Part shown: positions 6,919 through 14,899 of the stretch, in pieces | Layout of the letters: each line of letters begins with the position of its first letter | Position numbering within the stretch: the first letter of the stretch is position 1 | Source of the DNA: Oscillospiraceae bacterium | GTDB taxonomy: Bacteria; Bacillota; Clostridia; Oscillospirales; Oscillospiraceae | DNA length: 63,881 nucleotides | Direction: 5' to 3' | NCBI GenBank assembly: GCA_022800755.1 | Contig: JAAWQX010000011.1 | Span: forward strand, 1 to 63,881 | Position numbers and translations under genes: made by a program | Notes under the pieces: model-generated | Told to the model about the DNA's origin: nothing | The model's database searches: none | The model's input: only the letters and a program-made list of their open reading frames with translations

Positions 6919-7476
6919 ATGTCCGATATTTTCAGTGAAGTCAACATGCTCCAAGTCCTAAACGCGCATCTGCCCGCCGGAGAAACCATCCAAGCCGGAA
7001 TTCACGGCATCGGTCTGAAAATGGAGGTTATTGAGACTTTTGAAAAGTGCGTTCAGTTCGACGATTTTCTCGTAGCCGACGAGCAGGGCAGCATCCTTCA
7101 AGTGCATAAAAGCAAGGATGCCGGATTTGACGCGTATATCGGCGTCACCGAGCACTGTCTGCTGGTGTGCGAGTGTGACCTGTGCAAGCATTATTACGAA
7201 TTCGAGACGCTTTCCGACGCACCTGCGGAACACATTCGCCCCTTAACCCCCAGCATTTCTCTAAAAGACATCGGCATCTGCTTCCCTCTTGCGGACATCA
7301 AAAGCTGTGACGTAAAAAAAGTCTGGATGGGCGCGGTAAACTGCTCGATCACATTCAAAAACGGCAGTTTCCTCAAACTTCAACTGCCCAAACGCGGCGG
7401 ATTAGGCGGCGGAATGCCCCACCACGCAGAATACCGCGACGCCATCATCGCCCGCCTGCAAGCCTGCGGCGCGTAA
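6919..7476 (+). CDS. Hypothetical protein, soluble, unknown family
   Basis: A 185-residue protein I do not recognise. It has no signal peptide or membrane segment. Residues 85-92 contain a cysteine cluster (CECDLCK) that could bind a metal, and the C-terminal half reads like a beta-rich pleckstrin-like or GRAM-type domain (DIKSCDVKKVWMGA, then CSITFKNG), although that resemblance is weak. It is first in a plus-strand set with an MmcQ/YjbR protein and a GNAT enzyme, preceded by a strong promoter and a GGGAGG site. No function is proposed. Confidence 0.6.
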   Translation: MSDIFSEVNMLQVLNAHLPAGETIQAGIHGIGLKMEVIETFEKCVQFDDFLVADEQGSILQVHKSKDAGFDAYIGVTEHCLLVCECDLCKHYYEFETLSDAPAEHIRPLTPSISLKDIGICFPLADIKSCDVKKVWMGAVNCSITFKNGSFLKLQLPKRGGLGGGMPHHAEYRDAIIARLQACGA

Positions 7477-7498
7477 TCAATTCTAAGGAGGCCGCCCC

Positions 7499-7876
7499 AT
7501 GGCATTTCAGGAACCCATCACCAACAAACTGCTGCGCTACGGGAAACGTACTTTCGGCACCCCGCCGGAATATCTCTGGGCACGGCTGCCGGACGCGGCG
7601 GTCCTGCGCCGGCCGGACAATCGAAAATGGTATGCGGTCTTTATGACCGTGGAGCGAAAAAAGCTGGGGCTTCCCGGCGACGGTGCGGTGGAAGTCATCG
7701 ACCTGAAAGCGGACCCGGCACTGATCGACAGTCTCCTCCCCCGCCCGGGCTTTTTCCCGGCCTACCATATGAACAAAGTCCACTGGTTCTCCGCCCTGCT
7801 GGACGGCACCGTGCCCTACGAAGACCTGCGTCAGCTGTTAAAATACAGCTACGCCTGCGCGGGAGGCAAGTCATGA
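7499..7876 (+). CDS. MmcQ/YjbR-family protein
   Basis: A 125-residue small protein with the MmcQ/YjbR layout: an opening on aromatic folding residues (FGTPPEYLW), a central NRKWYAVFM strand, a DLKADP segment and the C-terminal YHMNKVHWFSALLDG followed by a leucine-rich helix. The family adopts a CyaY-like fold and is often annotated as DNA-binding, although its biochemical role is not established. A strong AAGGAGG precedes the start. It lies 22 bases after the unknown protein gene and 19 before the GNAT gene, so all are probably co-transcribed. Confidence 0.85.
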   Translation: MAFQEPITNKLLRYGKRTFGTPPEYLWARLPDAAVLRRPDNRKWYAVFMTVERKKLGLPGDGAVEVIDLKADPALIDSLLPRPGFFPAYHMNKVHWFSALLDGTVPYEDLRQLLKYSYACAGGKS

Positions 7877-7895
7877 AAAGAAAGGACTGGACCCT

Positions 7896-8429
7896 ATGAC
7901 CGTTACCATCCGCCCTTGGCAGGAAACGGACGCCGCCGATTTGGCCGCGGCGCTGAACAACGAGAAGATCTTGAACAACCTCCGGGACGGCCTTCCCTAC
8001 CCCTATACGGAAGCCGACGCCCTGGACTACATCACCGCCATGGTGCAAGCCGACCCGGACGAGACCTTCGCCTTCGCCATCGCCCTGGACGGCAAAGCCG
8101 TGGGCAGTATCGGCGTGTTCCGCCAGCAAAACATCCACCGCCGCACGGCGGAGCTGGGCTATTACATCGCCGAGCCTTACTGGGGCAAGGGCTGTATGAC
8201 CGCCGCGGTGGAGCAGACCTGCGCCTATGTATTCACCCATAGCGACATCCTGCGCATCTATGCCGAGCCCTTTGCCCATAACACCGGGTCCTGCCGGGTG
8301 CTGGAAAAATCAGGATTCCGGCTGGAAGGCACCCTGCGGCAAAACGCCGTAAAAAACGGGGAAATCACTGATATGAAGCTCTATTCCCTGCTCCGGGACG
8401 ACTGGGCAAAGCGGGAGGCAAACCGATGA
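7896..8429 (+). CDS. GNAT-family N-acetyltransferase, RimJ/RimL-like
   Basis: A 177-residue acetyl-CoA-dependent transferase. The N-terminal ITIRPWQ-like start, the ELGYYIAEPYWGKG strand with the Q/R-x-x-G-x-G/A-type acetyl-CoA loop, and the VLEKSGFRLEGTLRQ C-terminal motif are those of RimJ/RimL-type enzymes that acetylate ribosomal protein N-termini or small amines. The substrate cannot be predicted. Its stop codon overlaps the start of the next (broken) membrane gene in an ATGA arrangement, showing translational coupling in the ancestral operon. Confidence 0.88.
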   Translation: MTVTIRPWQETDAADLAAALNNEKILNNLRDGLPYPYTEADALDYITAMVQADPDETFAFAIALDGKAVGSIGVFRQQNIHRRTAELGYYIAEPYWGKGCMTAAVEQTCAYVFTHSDILRIYAEPFAHNTGSCRVLEKSGFRLEGTLRQNAVKNGEITDMKLYSLLRDDWAKREANR

Positions 8430-8965
8430 CAAAACTGCTGTTTCAAAAATTCTTCGCCGTAGAATGCGGTATCCTGGGCATATGCTCCATTCTTTAAGCC
8501 GTCGCCGCCCTGCTGGGCTGGAAATATGCCCGCCCCCGCCGCTGGTGGGACTGGGAGCCGGCCAAAAGCCGTAGCCGGAAAAACGCGCCGGCCTATATGC
8601 TCCTCGGCATATTTTTATGCTATGTCTCCCACCTGCCGTTTCTGGATACGGAGCAATGGACATTTCTCCCTGCTGTTTATCTGGCATTCCTCGCCGCGCT
8701 CATTCTCTGCGTCGGTGTAAGCGCCGCAGGTGGGAAAAATTTCCAGGCAGCAACCCAGACGCAAGGGATGTGGTCCACAAGCAGCAGCCTGTCCCGGCGT
8801 TTGGATACAGCGGGCCTTGTGCTGGTCATATTTTCAAATATCTTCGACAGTTCCGGGTGTCTTCGGCCCCTCATGCTGCAAATCGGGCTATTGCTCATGA
8901 TCATCACCTCAGTCATAGACTATCTCGCGCCACCTGACAAACCGGAAGAAAACAGCAGGGCATAA
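8426..8965 (+). pseudogene. Small membrane protein gene interrupted by an in-frame TAA
   Basis: The reading frame starting with the ATGA overlap at 8426 runs to 8965 but is broken by a single TAA at 8495-8497 (codon 24). The sequence on both sides is coherent membrane protein: a hydrophobic N-terminal segment ending CGILGICSIL, then after the stop a further hydrophobic stretch with WKYARPRRWW, and two or three more membrane helices. An internal ATG at 8597 gives a 122-residue remainder without a good ribosome site. Either the gene is newly inactivated, the stop is read through, or there is a sequencing error. The original function is unknown. Confidence 0.6.
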
Positions 8966-8976
8966 GCCCTGCTGTT
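8951..8976 (-). terminator. Terminator hairpin between convergent genes, after ypeB
   Basis: AACAGCAGGGC (8951-8961) pairs perfectly with GCCCTGCTGTT (8966-8976) around a 4-base loop. The run of T on the minus strand (8950 downward) favours ypeB as the unit terminated. Confidence 0.7.
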
Positions 8977-8977
8977 G

Positions 8978-10318
8978 TTACATCGTCAGCGTTTTCGTGT
9001 CTGTCACGATCTCCACCTGCTTGCCGGTGTTTGCGTCGGCATAAACCAGGCAGATCTCTCCCCGCTCCGTCTGGCACTGGAAGCGCCAGCACAGCGTGGT
9101 CTTCCCGCTCTCGGCGGTGTAGTAAGTCAGTGCCGCGCCGTTCACGTTCAGCCCCGTGGGGATGGAATTACGCTGGGCTTCCTCCTTTGTCAGCCCCGGT
9201 GCCGCGGCTTCCCGCTCCACGTGGTTGCGCAGGAACTCTGCCGCATCAAAGCCCGCGATGGTACCGTCGTCCATGTTCACGGATACCTTCACCGTATCCC
9301 CCAGGCTTGTCACCTGACCGTCCTGATAGACATACGTCAACTCCAGCAGTCCCCAGCTTCGCCGTTCCTCGTAAGCCGTAAAGCCCTCATACCCGGCCCG
9401 CTCCAGGAAATTCGCCGCGGCGTTTCTGGCGTCGTCCACGGAAATATGCTCTTCCGTCGCCAGATGGTCATTCATATACAGCAGCACTTTGCCCCCCGCC
9501 TGGGTCACGGCAATGGTGAGATTCCCCGTATCCCGCTGCAAACTGAAATAAAACGCCGGAGCCGCGCCGTCGGAACGGCCCATGGAAGTCAGTTCCCCGT
9601 CCTGCAATTTCAGCAATTCCTGGGCCGTCAGCATGGCTTCCGTCTCCGTTACCGCCGGGAGGTTCGACAGCGCGGCATACGCATCGCTGTGGTCGGAGGA
9701 ATAGCGACCGTCATAGTTCAGTTCCGGCGACTCCGGAAAGTCCGAAATCGTACTCAACAGGGTGTCTTCCAGTACGATTTCGGACTCATTTAACACATTG
9801 GGCGTCAGCCCCGTGAGCTTCGGCCCCCGGATGGTCAGCGTGCCGCTGGACAGCGCCCGGTACATCTCCGACAGCCCTTCTGTCAGCCGCCCGGTCAGTT
9901 CCGCGAGCTGCCCGGCGGTCTTCCGGTCCTCATCGCTGAACTGCACGCCATCCGCCGCCGCGGAGACCTTCGCCCCTGCGTACTCTTCCACTTGGGCGAT
10001 AAAGCCCGCTACATCCTCCAGTTCGTACTGGTCCAGCGGCAGGATGCTCAGCGCCGCGTTGGCCGACTGCGCGGAGGCGTAAGCCTGGGTATAGACCTTG
10101 CTGGTCACTACGGTTCCCACGGCATACTGCCCTTTTTGCAGGGCGGAATCCAGCTTTTCCATGCTGTTGACCAGCTGGGCCATGGCCCGGCGGTATTCCA
10201 GGTCGTTATAAGTCCGGTAGGACCCCGCCGCGCCGGACACTGCATAGGCGTAGCCGCTCAGCCCCAAAATCAGGGCCGCGGTGTAGCAGATCAATAAAAT
10301 TTTCGCTTTCTTTTTCAT
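8978..10318 (-). CDS. ypeB: YpeB-like germination protein
   Basis: A 446-residue protein with one N-terminal membrane helix (about 5-25), a long helical region containing RTYNDLEYRRAMAQLV, and C-terminal PepSY-like repeats with a final NTGKQVEIVTD. This matches YpeB, which is needed in the spore for the cortex-lytic enzyme SleB to localise and remain stable. sleB, usually the immediate upstream partner, is absent here; a lipoprotein gene lies there instead. The ATG at 10318 is chosen over an upstream reading because of AAAGGTG just before it. That ribosome site lies inside the 3' arm of the upstream terminator hairpin, so initiation may be controlled by folding. Confidence 0.88.
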   Translation of the reverse strand: MKKKAKILLICYTAALILGLSGYAYAVSGAAGSYRTYNDLEYRRAMAQLVNSMEKLDSALQKGQYAVGTVVTSKVYTQAYASAQSANAALSILPLDQYELEDVAGFIAQVEEYAGAKVSAAADGVQFSDEDRKTAGQLAELTGRLTEGLSEMYRALSSGTLTIRGPKLTGLTPNVLNESEIVLEDTLLSTISDFPESPELNYDGRYSSDHSDAYAALSNLPAVTETEAMLTAQELLKLQDGELTSMGRSDGAAPAFYFSLQRDTGNLTIAVTQAGGKVLLYMNDHLATEEHISVDDARNAAANFLERAGYEGFTAYEERRSWGLLELTYVYQDGQVTSLGDTVKVSVNMDDGTIAGFDAAEFLRNHVEREAAAPGLTKEEAQRNSIPTGLNVNGAALTYYTAESGKTTLCWRFQCQTERGEICLVYADANTGKQVEIVTDTKTLTM

Positions 10319-10366
10319 AAAAAACGCACCTTTCTGTGGATATTGTTCCACGAAAGGCGCGTTTTT
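10319..10366 (-). terminator. Terminator hairpin that contains the ypeB ribosome-binding site
   Basis: On the minus strand an arm around CGCGCCTTTCGTGGA pairs with TCCACAGAAAGGTGCG (one bulge, one wobble), followed by six T immediately before the ypeB ATG. It has the form of a terminator for the lipoprotein gene, and its 3' arm includes the ypeB AAAGGTG. Confidence 0.7.
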
Positions 10367-10376
10367 TGCTGTTAAA

Positions 10377-11000
10377 TTATGACAACGTGAGCGTTCGCAA
10401 CGCGTCCACCAGACGAACCGCGTCAGTAGCCGTGGCGCTCATGGGGGACATATCCCCGATGGAAGAGCACACCACCATGGTCACGCAGCCGCCGTCCGTA
10501 TCCAGCAGGAAGGCTTCAAAAGCGCTGTCCATGGTGCGGCCCGCCAGCTTGCGCACGGTGTTGCTCCCAAGTGTCTGCTCCCCCAGGTCACTGCTGTCCT
10601 GTAAATTGCCGTATTCCCCAAGGAAACCGGCGGAGAGCGTTTCGGCGTCGGTCTCCGGGCGGAAGCCGATCTCCGCGTAGGTGCTGCCCTCGTCGGTGGT
10701 GATATAGCAGCAGCCGTCCACGTCGTTCACCTGATACCGGTTTTTATCCACATACAGGGAAAAGTCCGGGCCGCCGGTGCGCTGGAAGCTGCCGCTGACC
10801 AGTGTCAAGGTCACTTCCTCGCCGTTCACCGTTTCGCTCATAGTCTCCGGCGGCTGATCCGGTTCCGGCACTTTCACGATGGTCTGCGGCTTTTCGGTAG
10901 GTTCCGGGGTCTCCTCCGGGGGCTGGTTGGTCCGGTTGCAGGCGCCCAGGGCGCCCAGCAACAGGCACAATGCCAGGAAATAAGCAAGTTTCCGTTTCAT
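10377..11000 (-). CDS. Predicted lipoprotein, unknown function
   Basis: A 207-residue exported protein. The N-terminus has a basic start, a hydrophobic stretch and a lipobox ending LLGALGAC, so it should be lipidated at Cys20. A Pro/Glu/Thr-rich spacer follows (about 25-55), then a compact domain of about 150 residues without motifs I recognise. The start at 11000 is set by the signal peptide and by AGGAG upstream; the longer in-frame reading to 11099 lies inside gltX in another frame. It begins 11 bases after gltX and may be co-transcribed with it, then ends in the terminator in front of ypeB. Confidence 0.75.
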   Translation of the reverse strand: MKRKLAYFLALCLLLGALGACNRTNQPPEETPEPTEKPQTIVKVPEPDQPPETMSETVNGEEVTLTLVSGSFQRTGGPDFSLYVDKNRYQVNDVDGCCYITTDEGSTYAEIGFRPETDAETLSAGFLGEYGNLQDSSDLGEQTLGSNTVRKLAGRTMDSAFEAFLLDTDGGCVTMVVCSSIGDMSPMSATATDAVRLVDALRTLTLS

Positions 11001-11011
11001 AGGCGCTCCTC

Positions 11012-12523
11012 TCATTCTGCTTCGCCCAGGGCGGCGGTCAAGCGCGAAATACCCGTTTCCAGACGCTTTAACGTCTCTTCCCGGCCCAGAATGGAGCAAA
11101 TCTCCACCGCGCCGCCGGGGGTGACCGCTTTGCCGGACACCGCGATGCGCACCGGGTACATCACCGCCGCGTTCTTCGCCCCACGGGCTTCCGCCAGGGC
11201 AATGAGCGCGTCATGGATGCCCTCGTCCGTCCAATCCGGCAGGGCTTCCAGCGCCGGGGCGGCCTGCTTGAGCACCTCCAGGCTGATGGGCTGATCGACC
11301 TTGGATTTCTTGTGCTCGTAAAGCGTCAAGTCATATTGTGGCAGCACGTCGAAAAAGTCCACTTTCTCGGGAATCTCCGTGAGCAGTTCCGTGCGCTGCT
11401 GGAGCAGCCCGGCGACCCGGGCCGTATCGATGGCCGGATGTTTCACAGTTTGACGGATAAACGGCTCCGCCGCCGCGGCGAAGGCTTCCAGGGCCATGGC
11501 CTTGATGTATTCGGCGTTCATCCACTTCAGTTTGTTGATGTCGAACACCGCCGGGGATTTGGAGATGCCGGCAATGTCAAATACCCGGGACAGTTCGTCC
11601 AGGGAGTATATCTCCTGTTCCCCGCCGGGGCTCCAGCCCAGAAGTGCGACATAGTTCAAGATAGCTTCCGGCAGGTAGCCCTGCTCTACCAGGTCCTCAA
11701 AAGACGGGTCGCCGTGGCGTTTGGACATCTTGTGCTGGCTGTCCCGCATCACCGGAGAGCAGTGGACATAGGCCGGGACCTCCCAGCCAAAGGCCTGATA
11801 CAGCAGATTGTACTTCGGGGAAGAAGACAGATATTCGCTGCCCCGCACCACGTGGGTGATGCCCATGAGATGGTCGTCAATGACGTTGGCGAAGTTGTAG
11901 GTGGGCAAGCCGTCGGTCTTGATGAGCACGTTTTCGTCCAACTCGTTGTTGGGGACAGTGATCTTCCCGAACACGCTGTCCACGAATGTGGTCGTCCCCT
12001 CCTGAGGGATCTTCTGCCGGACCACACAGGTCTCTCCGGCGGACAGTTTTGCCTGGATCTGCTCGTTCGTCAGGCTGCCGCAGGCGCACTGATGCTTCTT
12101 GATGGTCTCGCCGTTGGGCAGGGTCACGGGGACGACGCCCTCGTCTTCCTTGCAGAAGCAGCGGTAGGCACCGCCCTTTTCAATGAGCAGTTCGGCGTAT
12201 TTGCCGTACAGATCCCGGCGCTGGGTCTGGATGTACGGGCCCACCGGGCCGCCCACATCCGGGCCTTCCTGCCAAGTAAGCTTGCAGGTACGCAGGGTGT
12301 TATAGATCACGTCCGTGGCGCCCTCAATGTAGCGTTCCTGGTCCGTGTCCTCAATGCGCAGTATGAACTTGCCCCCAAGGCGCTTGGCGATGAGATAGGT
12401 ATACAGCGCCGTGCGCAGGTTGCCGATGTGCATATAGCCCGTGGGCGACGGGGCAAACCGGGTGCGTACCTCGCCTTTCGGGATGCGGGCTTCCATGTCC
12501 GCAAACCATGCTTGGTTTTCCAT
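11012..12523 (-). CDS. gltX: Glutamyl-tRNA synthetase
   Basis: A 503-residue class I aminoacyl-tRNA synthetase that charges tRNA-Glu (and possibly tRNA-Gln in bacteria using the amidotransferase route). The HIGH motif appears as HIGN at residues 32-35 after FAPSPTGY, and KMSKR is at 265-269. Four cysteines (122, 124, 146, 148) form the zinc site seen in many GluRS. Length is normal. A GGAGGA site precedes the start. Its promoter faces that of the divergent aminotransferase gene. Confidence 0.97.
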   Translation of the reverse strand: MENQAWFADMEARIPKGEVRTRFAPSPTGYMHIGNLRTALYTYLIAKRLGGKFILRIEDTDQERYIEGATDVIYNTLRTCKLTWQEGPDVGGPVGPYIQTQRRDLYGKYAELLIEKGGAYRCFCKEDEGVVPVTLPNGETIKKHQCACGSLTNEQIQAKLSAGETCVVRQKIPQEGTTTFVDSVFGKITVPNNELDENVLIKTDGLPTYNFANVIDDHLMGITHVVRGSEYLSSSPKYNLLYQAFGWEVPAYVHCSPVMRDSQHKMSKRHGDPSFEDLVEQGYLPEAILNYVALLGWSPGGEQEIYSLDELSRVFDIAGISKSPAVFDINKLKWMNAEYIKAMALEAFAAAAEPFIRQTVKHPAIDTARVAGLLQQRTELLTEIPEKVDFFDVLPQYDLTLYEHKKSKVDQPISLEVLKQAAPALEALPDWTDEGIHDALIALAEARGAKNAAVMYPVRIAVSGKAVTPGGAVEICSILGREETLKRLETGISRLTAALGEAE

Positions 12524-12565
12524 ATCTGTTCCTCCAGACTGTATTCCCTTTGTCTTTGATTTATG

Positions 12566-12594
12566 TTGTATTTATTGGGGTTTTGTGGTATTAT
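12566..12594 (+). promoter_or_regulatory. Promoter of the aminotransferase-trpS-wecA-wecB unit
   Basis: TTGTAT (12566-12571), a 17-bp spacer and TATTAT (12589-12594). The predicted start is near 12601. Confidence 0.5.
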
Positions 12595-12607
12595 CAGGTA
12601 TGTGTTT

Positions 12608-12636
12608 ATTATGCCATATTTTTGGCTTTTTGTCAA
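12608..12636 (-). promoter_or_regulatory. Promoter of gltX
   Basis: On the minus strand TTGACA (12631-12636), a 17-bp spacer and CATAAT (12608-12613). It faces the plus-strand promoter at 12566-12594; both predicted starts fall near 12601. Confidence 0.55.
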
Positions 12637-12658
12637 TTTACTCACAGGAGGCGTCTCT

Positions 12659-13858
12659 ATGATCAATGAAGTAATGGCCCAGGTGGCGGCGAACAATTCC
12701 GCCATTCGGGAAATGTTCGAGGAAGGCAACCGCCTGCGGGCGCTGTTCGGGCCGGACAAGGTCTTTGATTTCTCCCTGGGGAACCCTTACTTCCCCCCTC
12801 CTGAAAGCGTGAAAACCGCTGTGTTTGAGATTTTGAACAACATGGAACCGAACGCCGTACACGGCTATATGGCCAATGACGGCTTCCCTGAGGTGCGCCG
12901 GACCGTGGCGGAGTACATCAATGAGACTTTCGGGGATACGCTGACGGGCGATGATATCATCATGACCGTTGGCGCCGCGGGCGGGTTGAATATTACCCTG
13001 AAAGCACTGCTGAATCCCGGGGATGAGGTGCTGGTATCCGCGCCGTTTTTCCTGGAGTACGGGCATTATGTGCGCAACTACGGCGGCGTGCTCGTGCCGG
13101 TGCCGGCGAAAGAGGAAGACGGCTTCATGCCGGATCTGGAGGGTATCCGCAACGCCATCACGCCCAAAACCAAGGCGTTTATCATCAACAACCCCAACAA
13201 CCCCACGGGGGTCATCTATCCCGCTTCCGTGATCCAAGGGCTAGCCGCAGTGCTGGAGGAAAAGCAAAAGGAATTCGGCACGTCTATCTATCTGATCTCC
13301 GACGAGCCCTACCGGGAGTTGGCGTTCGACGGGGAGGAAGTGCCCTATCTGCCCAAGTTTTACCGGAATACCATCGTAGGCTATTCCTGGTCGAAGAGCC
13401 TGTCCCTGCCGGGCGAGCGCATCGGATATCTCGCCATCCCTCCCCGGGTGGATAACTACGAGGCGCTGCGGGGCGCGGCAAGCGTATCCGGGCGGGTGCT
13501 GGGATTTGTGAACGCGCCGGCGCTGTTTCAGCTGGTGGTGCAGCGGTGCATCCGGGAATCCTGCGACATCGCGGCCTATGACCGCAACCGCCGGCTGCTG
13601 TATGACGGGCTGACGGAGTTGGGCTATTCCTGCGCCAAGCCCCAGGGCGCGTTTTACCTGTGGCTGAAATCCCCCGTGGCTGACGAAAAAGAATTCGTGG
13701 CCGAAACGAAAAAATACAATATCCTGCTCGTCCCCGGCACGTCTTTTATGTGCCCCGGATATGTGCGGGTAGCCTACTGCGTCAGCCCGGAGACCATCCA
13801 AGGTTCTATGGACGGGTTCGCCGCGATGGCAAAGACTTACGGACTAATGAAGAAATGA
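12659..13858 (+). CDS. Pyridoxal-phosphate-dependent aminotransferase, class I/II
   Basis: A 399-residue fold-type I aminotransferase. The PLP-lysine motif SWSKSLSLPGER places the Schiff-base lysine at about Lys246. The conserved NNPNNPTG block (about 177-184) and SDEPY (Asp215) that contacts the PLP ring are intact. Family members use aspartate, aromatic or branched amino acids; the specific donor is not clear. The start at 12659 is supported by CAGGAGG; a longer reading to 12563 would run through the promoter region. It heads a (+) unit with trpS nine bases downstream. Confidence 0.88.
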   Translation: MINEVMAQVAANNSAIREMFEEGNRLRALFGPDKVFDFSLGNPYFPPPESVKTAVFEILNNMEPNAVHGYMANDGFPEVRRTVAEYINETFGDTLTGDDIIMTVGAAGGLNITLKALLNPGDEVLVSAPFFLEYGHYVRNYGGVLVPVPAKEEDGFMPDLEGIRNAITPKTKAFIINNPNNPTGVIYPASVIQGLAAVLEEKQKEFGTSIYLISDEPYRELAFDGEEVPYLPKFYRNTIVGYSWSKSLSLPGERIGYLAIPPRVDNYEALRGAASVSGRVLGFVNAPALFQLVVQRCIRESCDIAAYDRNRRLLYDGLTELGYSCAKPQGAFYLWLKSPVADEKEFVAETKKYNILLVPGTSFMCPGYVRVAYCVSPETIQGSMDGFAAMAKTYGLMKK

Positions 13859-13867
13859 GGATATGAC

Positions 13868-14881
13868 ATGGAAGAGACTGCGAAAAAAGTGATGCTGTCC
13901 GGCATCCAGCCCTCCGGGGAACTGACCCTCGGGTCCTATTTAGGCGCCATTCGGAACTGGGCGGAGCTGGCCGACCAGTTCGATTGCTACTACTTTATGG
14001 CCGATTTGCACACCCTTACGGCCCGCCAGGTCCCGGCAGAACTGCGGAAGCGTACCCTGAATCAGCTTGCCCAATACATCGCCTGCGGGCTGGACCCGGA
14101 GAAAAACACCCTGTTTATTCAGAGCCATGTGCGCCAGCACACGGAACTGGGGTGGATCCTCTCCTGCTATACCATGTTCGGCGAATTATCCCGGATGACC
14201 CAGTTTAAGGACAAAAGCGCAAAAAACGCCGATAATATCAACGGCGGGCTGTTTACCTATCCCTGCCTGATGGCGGCGGATATCCTGCTGTACCAGCCGG
14301 ATTTCGTGCCGGTGGGACAGGACCAAAAGCAGCATGTGGAGCTGACCCGGGACGTGGCTACCCGCTTCAACAACCTCTACGGCGAGACCTTTAAAATCCC
14401 CGAGCCATATATCCCCAAGGTAGGCGCGCGGGTCATGAGCCTGACCTCGCCGGAAAATAAAATGAGCAAGTCTGACCACGACCAGAACGGCTGTGTGTAT
14501 CTGATGGACGAGCCGGAAGTCATTATGCGGAAGTTCAAGCGGGCCGTGACCGATTCCGATACGGAAAAATGCGTGCGGTTCGACGTGGAAAACAAGCCCG
14601 GCGTGTCCAACCTCATGCAGATCTACGCCGCCTGCACCGGAAAGGACTACGCCGCCATTGAGGCCGAATTCGACGGGCTGGGCTACGGCGCTTTCAAGCC
14701 GAAAGTCGGCGAAGCCGTGGTGGAGACCCTGCGTCCCCTGCGGGAGGAATCCCTGCGCATCATGCAGGACAAGGCCTATTTGGAAAGCGTATACAAGGCG
14801 GGCGCGGAAAAGGCATCCTATGTGGCCAATAAAACCATGCGGAAAGTCAAGAAAAAAATCGGTCTGGTGGCCGAGCCCTGA
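13868..14881 (+). CDS. trpS: Tryptophanyl-tRNA synthetase
   Basis: A 337-residue class I synthetase of normal length. The HIGH-equivalent is in the PSGELTLGSYLGA stretch (LGSY at 21-24) and the KMSKS loop is at residues 198-202. It charges tRNA-Trp in the cytoplasm. Only a few bases separate it from the aminotransferase and from the next gene, so it belongs to the same operon. No T-box leader is visible; the upstream 58-base leader belongs to the aminotransferase and is too short for one. Confidence 0.96.
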   Translation: MEETAKKVMLSGIQPSGELTLGSYLGAIRNWAELADQFDCYYFMADLHTLTARQVPAELRKRTLNQLAQYIACGLDPEKNTLFIQSHVRQHTELGWILSCYTMFGELSRMTQFKDKSAKNADNINGGLFTYPCLMAADILLYQPDFVPVGQDQKQHVELTRDVATRFNNLYGETFKIPEPYIPKVGARVMSLTSPENKMSKSDHDQNGCVYLMDEPEVIMRKFKRAVTDSDTEKCVRFDVENKPGVSNLMQIYAACTGKDYAAIEAEFDGLGYGAFKPKVGEAVVETLRPLREESLRIMQDKAYLESVYKAGAEKASYVANKTMRKVKKKIGLVAEP

Positions 14882-14899
14882 TTGGAGGGGATCGGAGAT

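Noticed and set aside
11213-12559. 448-codon plus-strand ORF over gltX
   Set aside because: It is the complement of the GC-rich gltX gene; motifs HIGN and KMSKR are on the minus strand.
12524-12658. T-box leader for trpS or gltX
   Set aside because: The intergenic leaders are short and no specifier or AGGGTGG-type antiterminator motif is visible.
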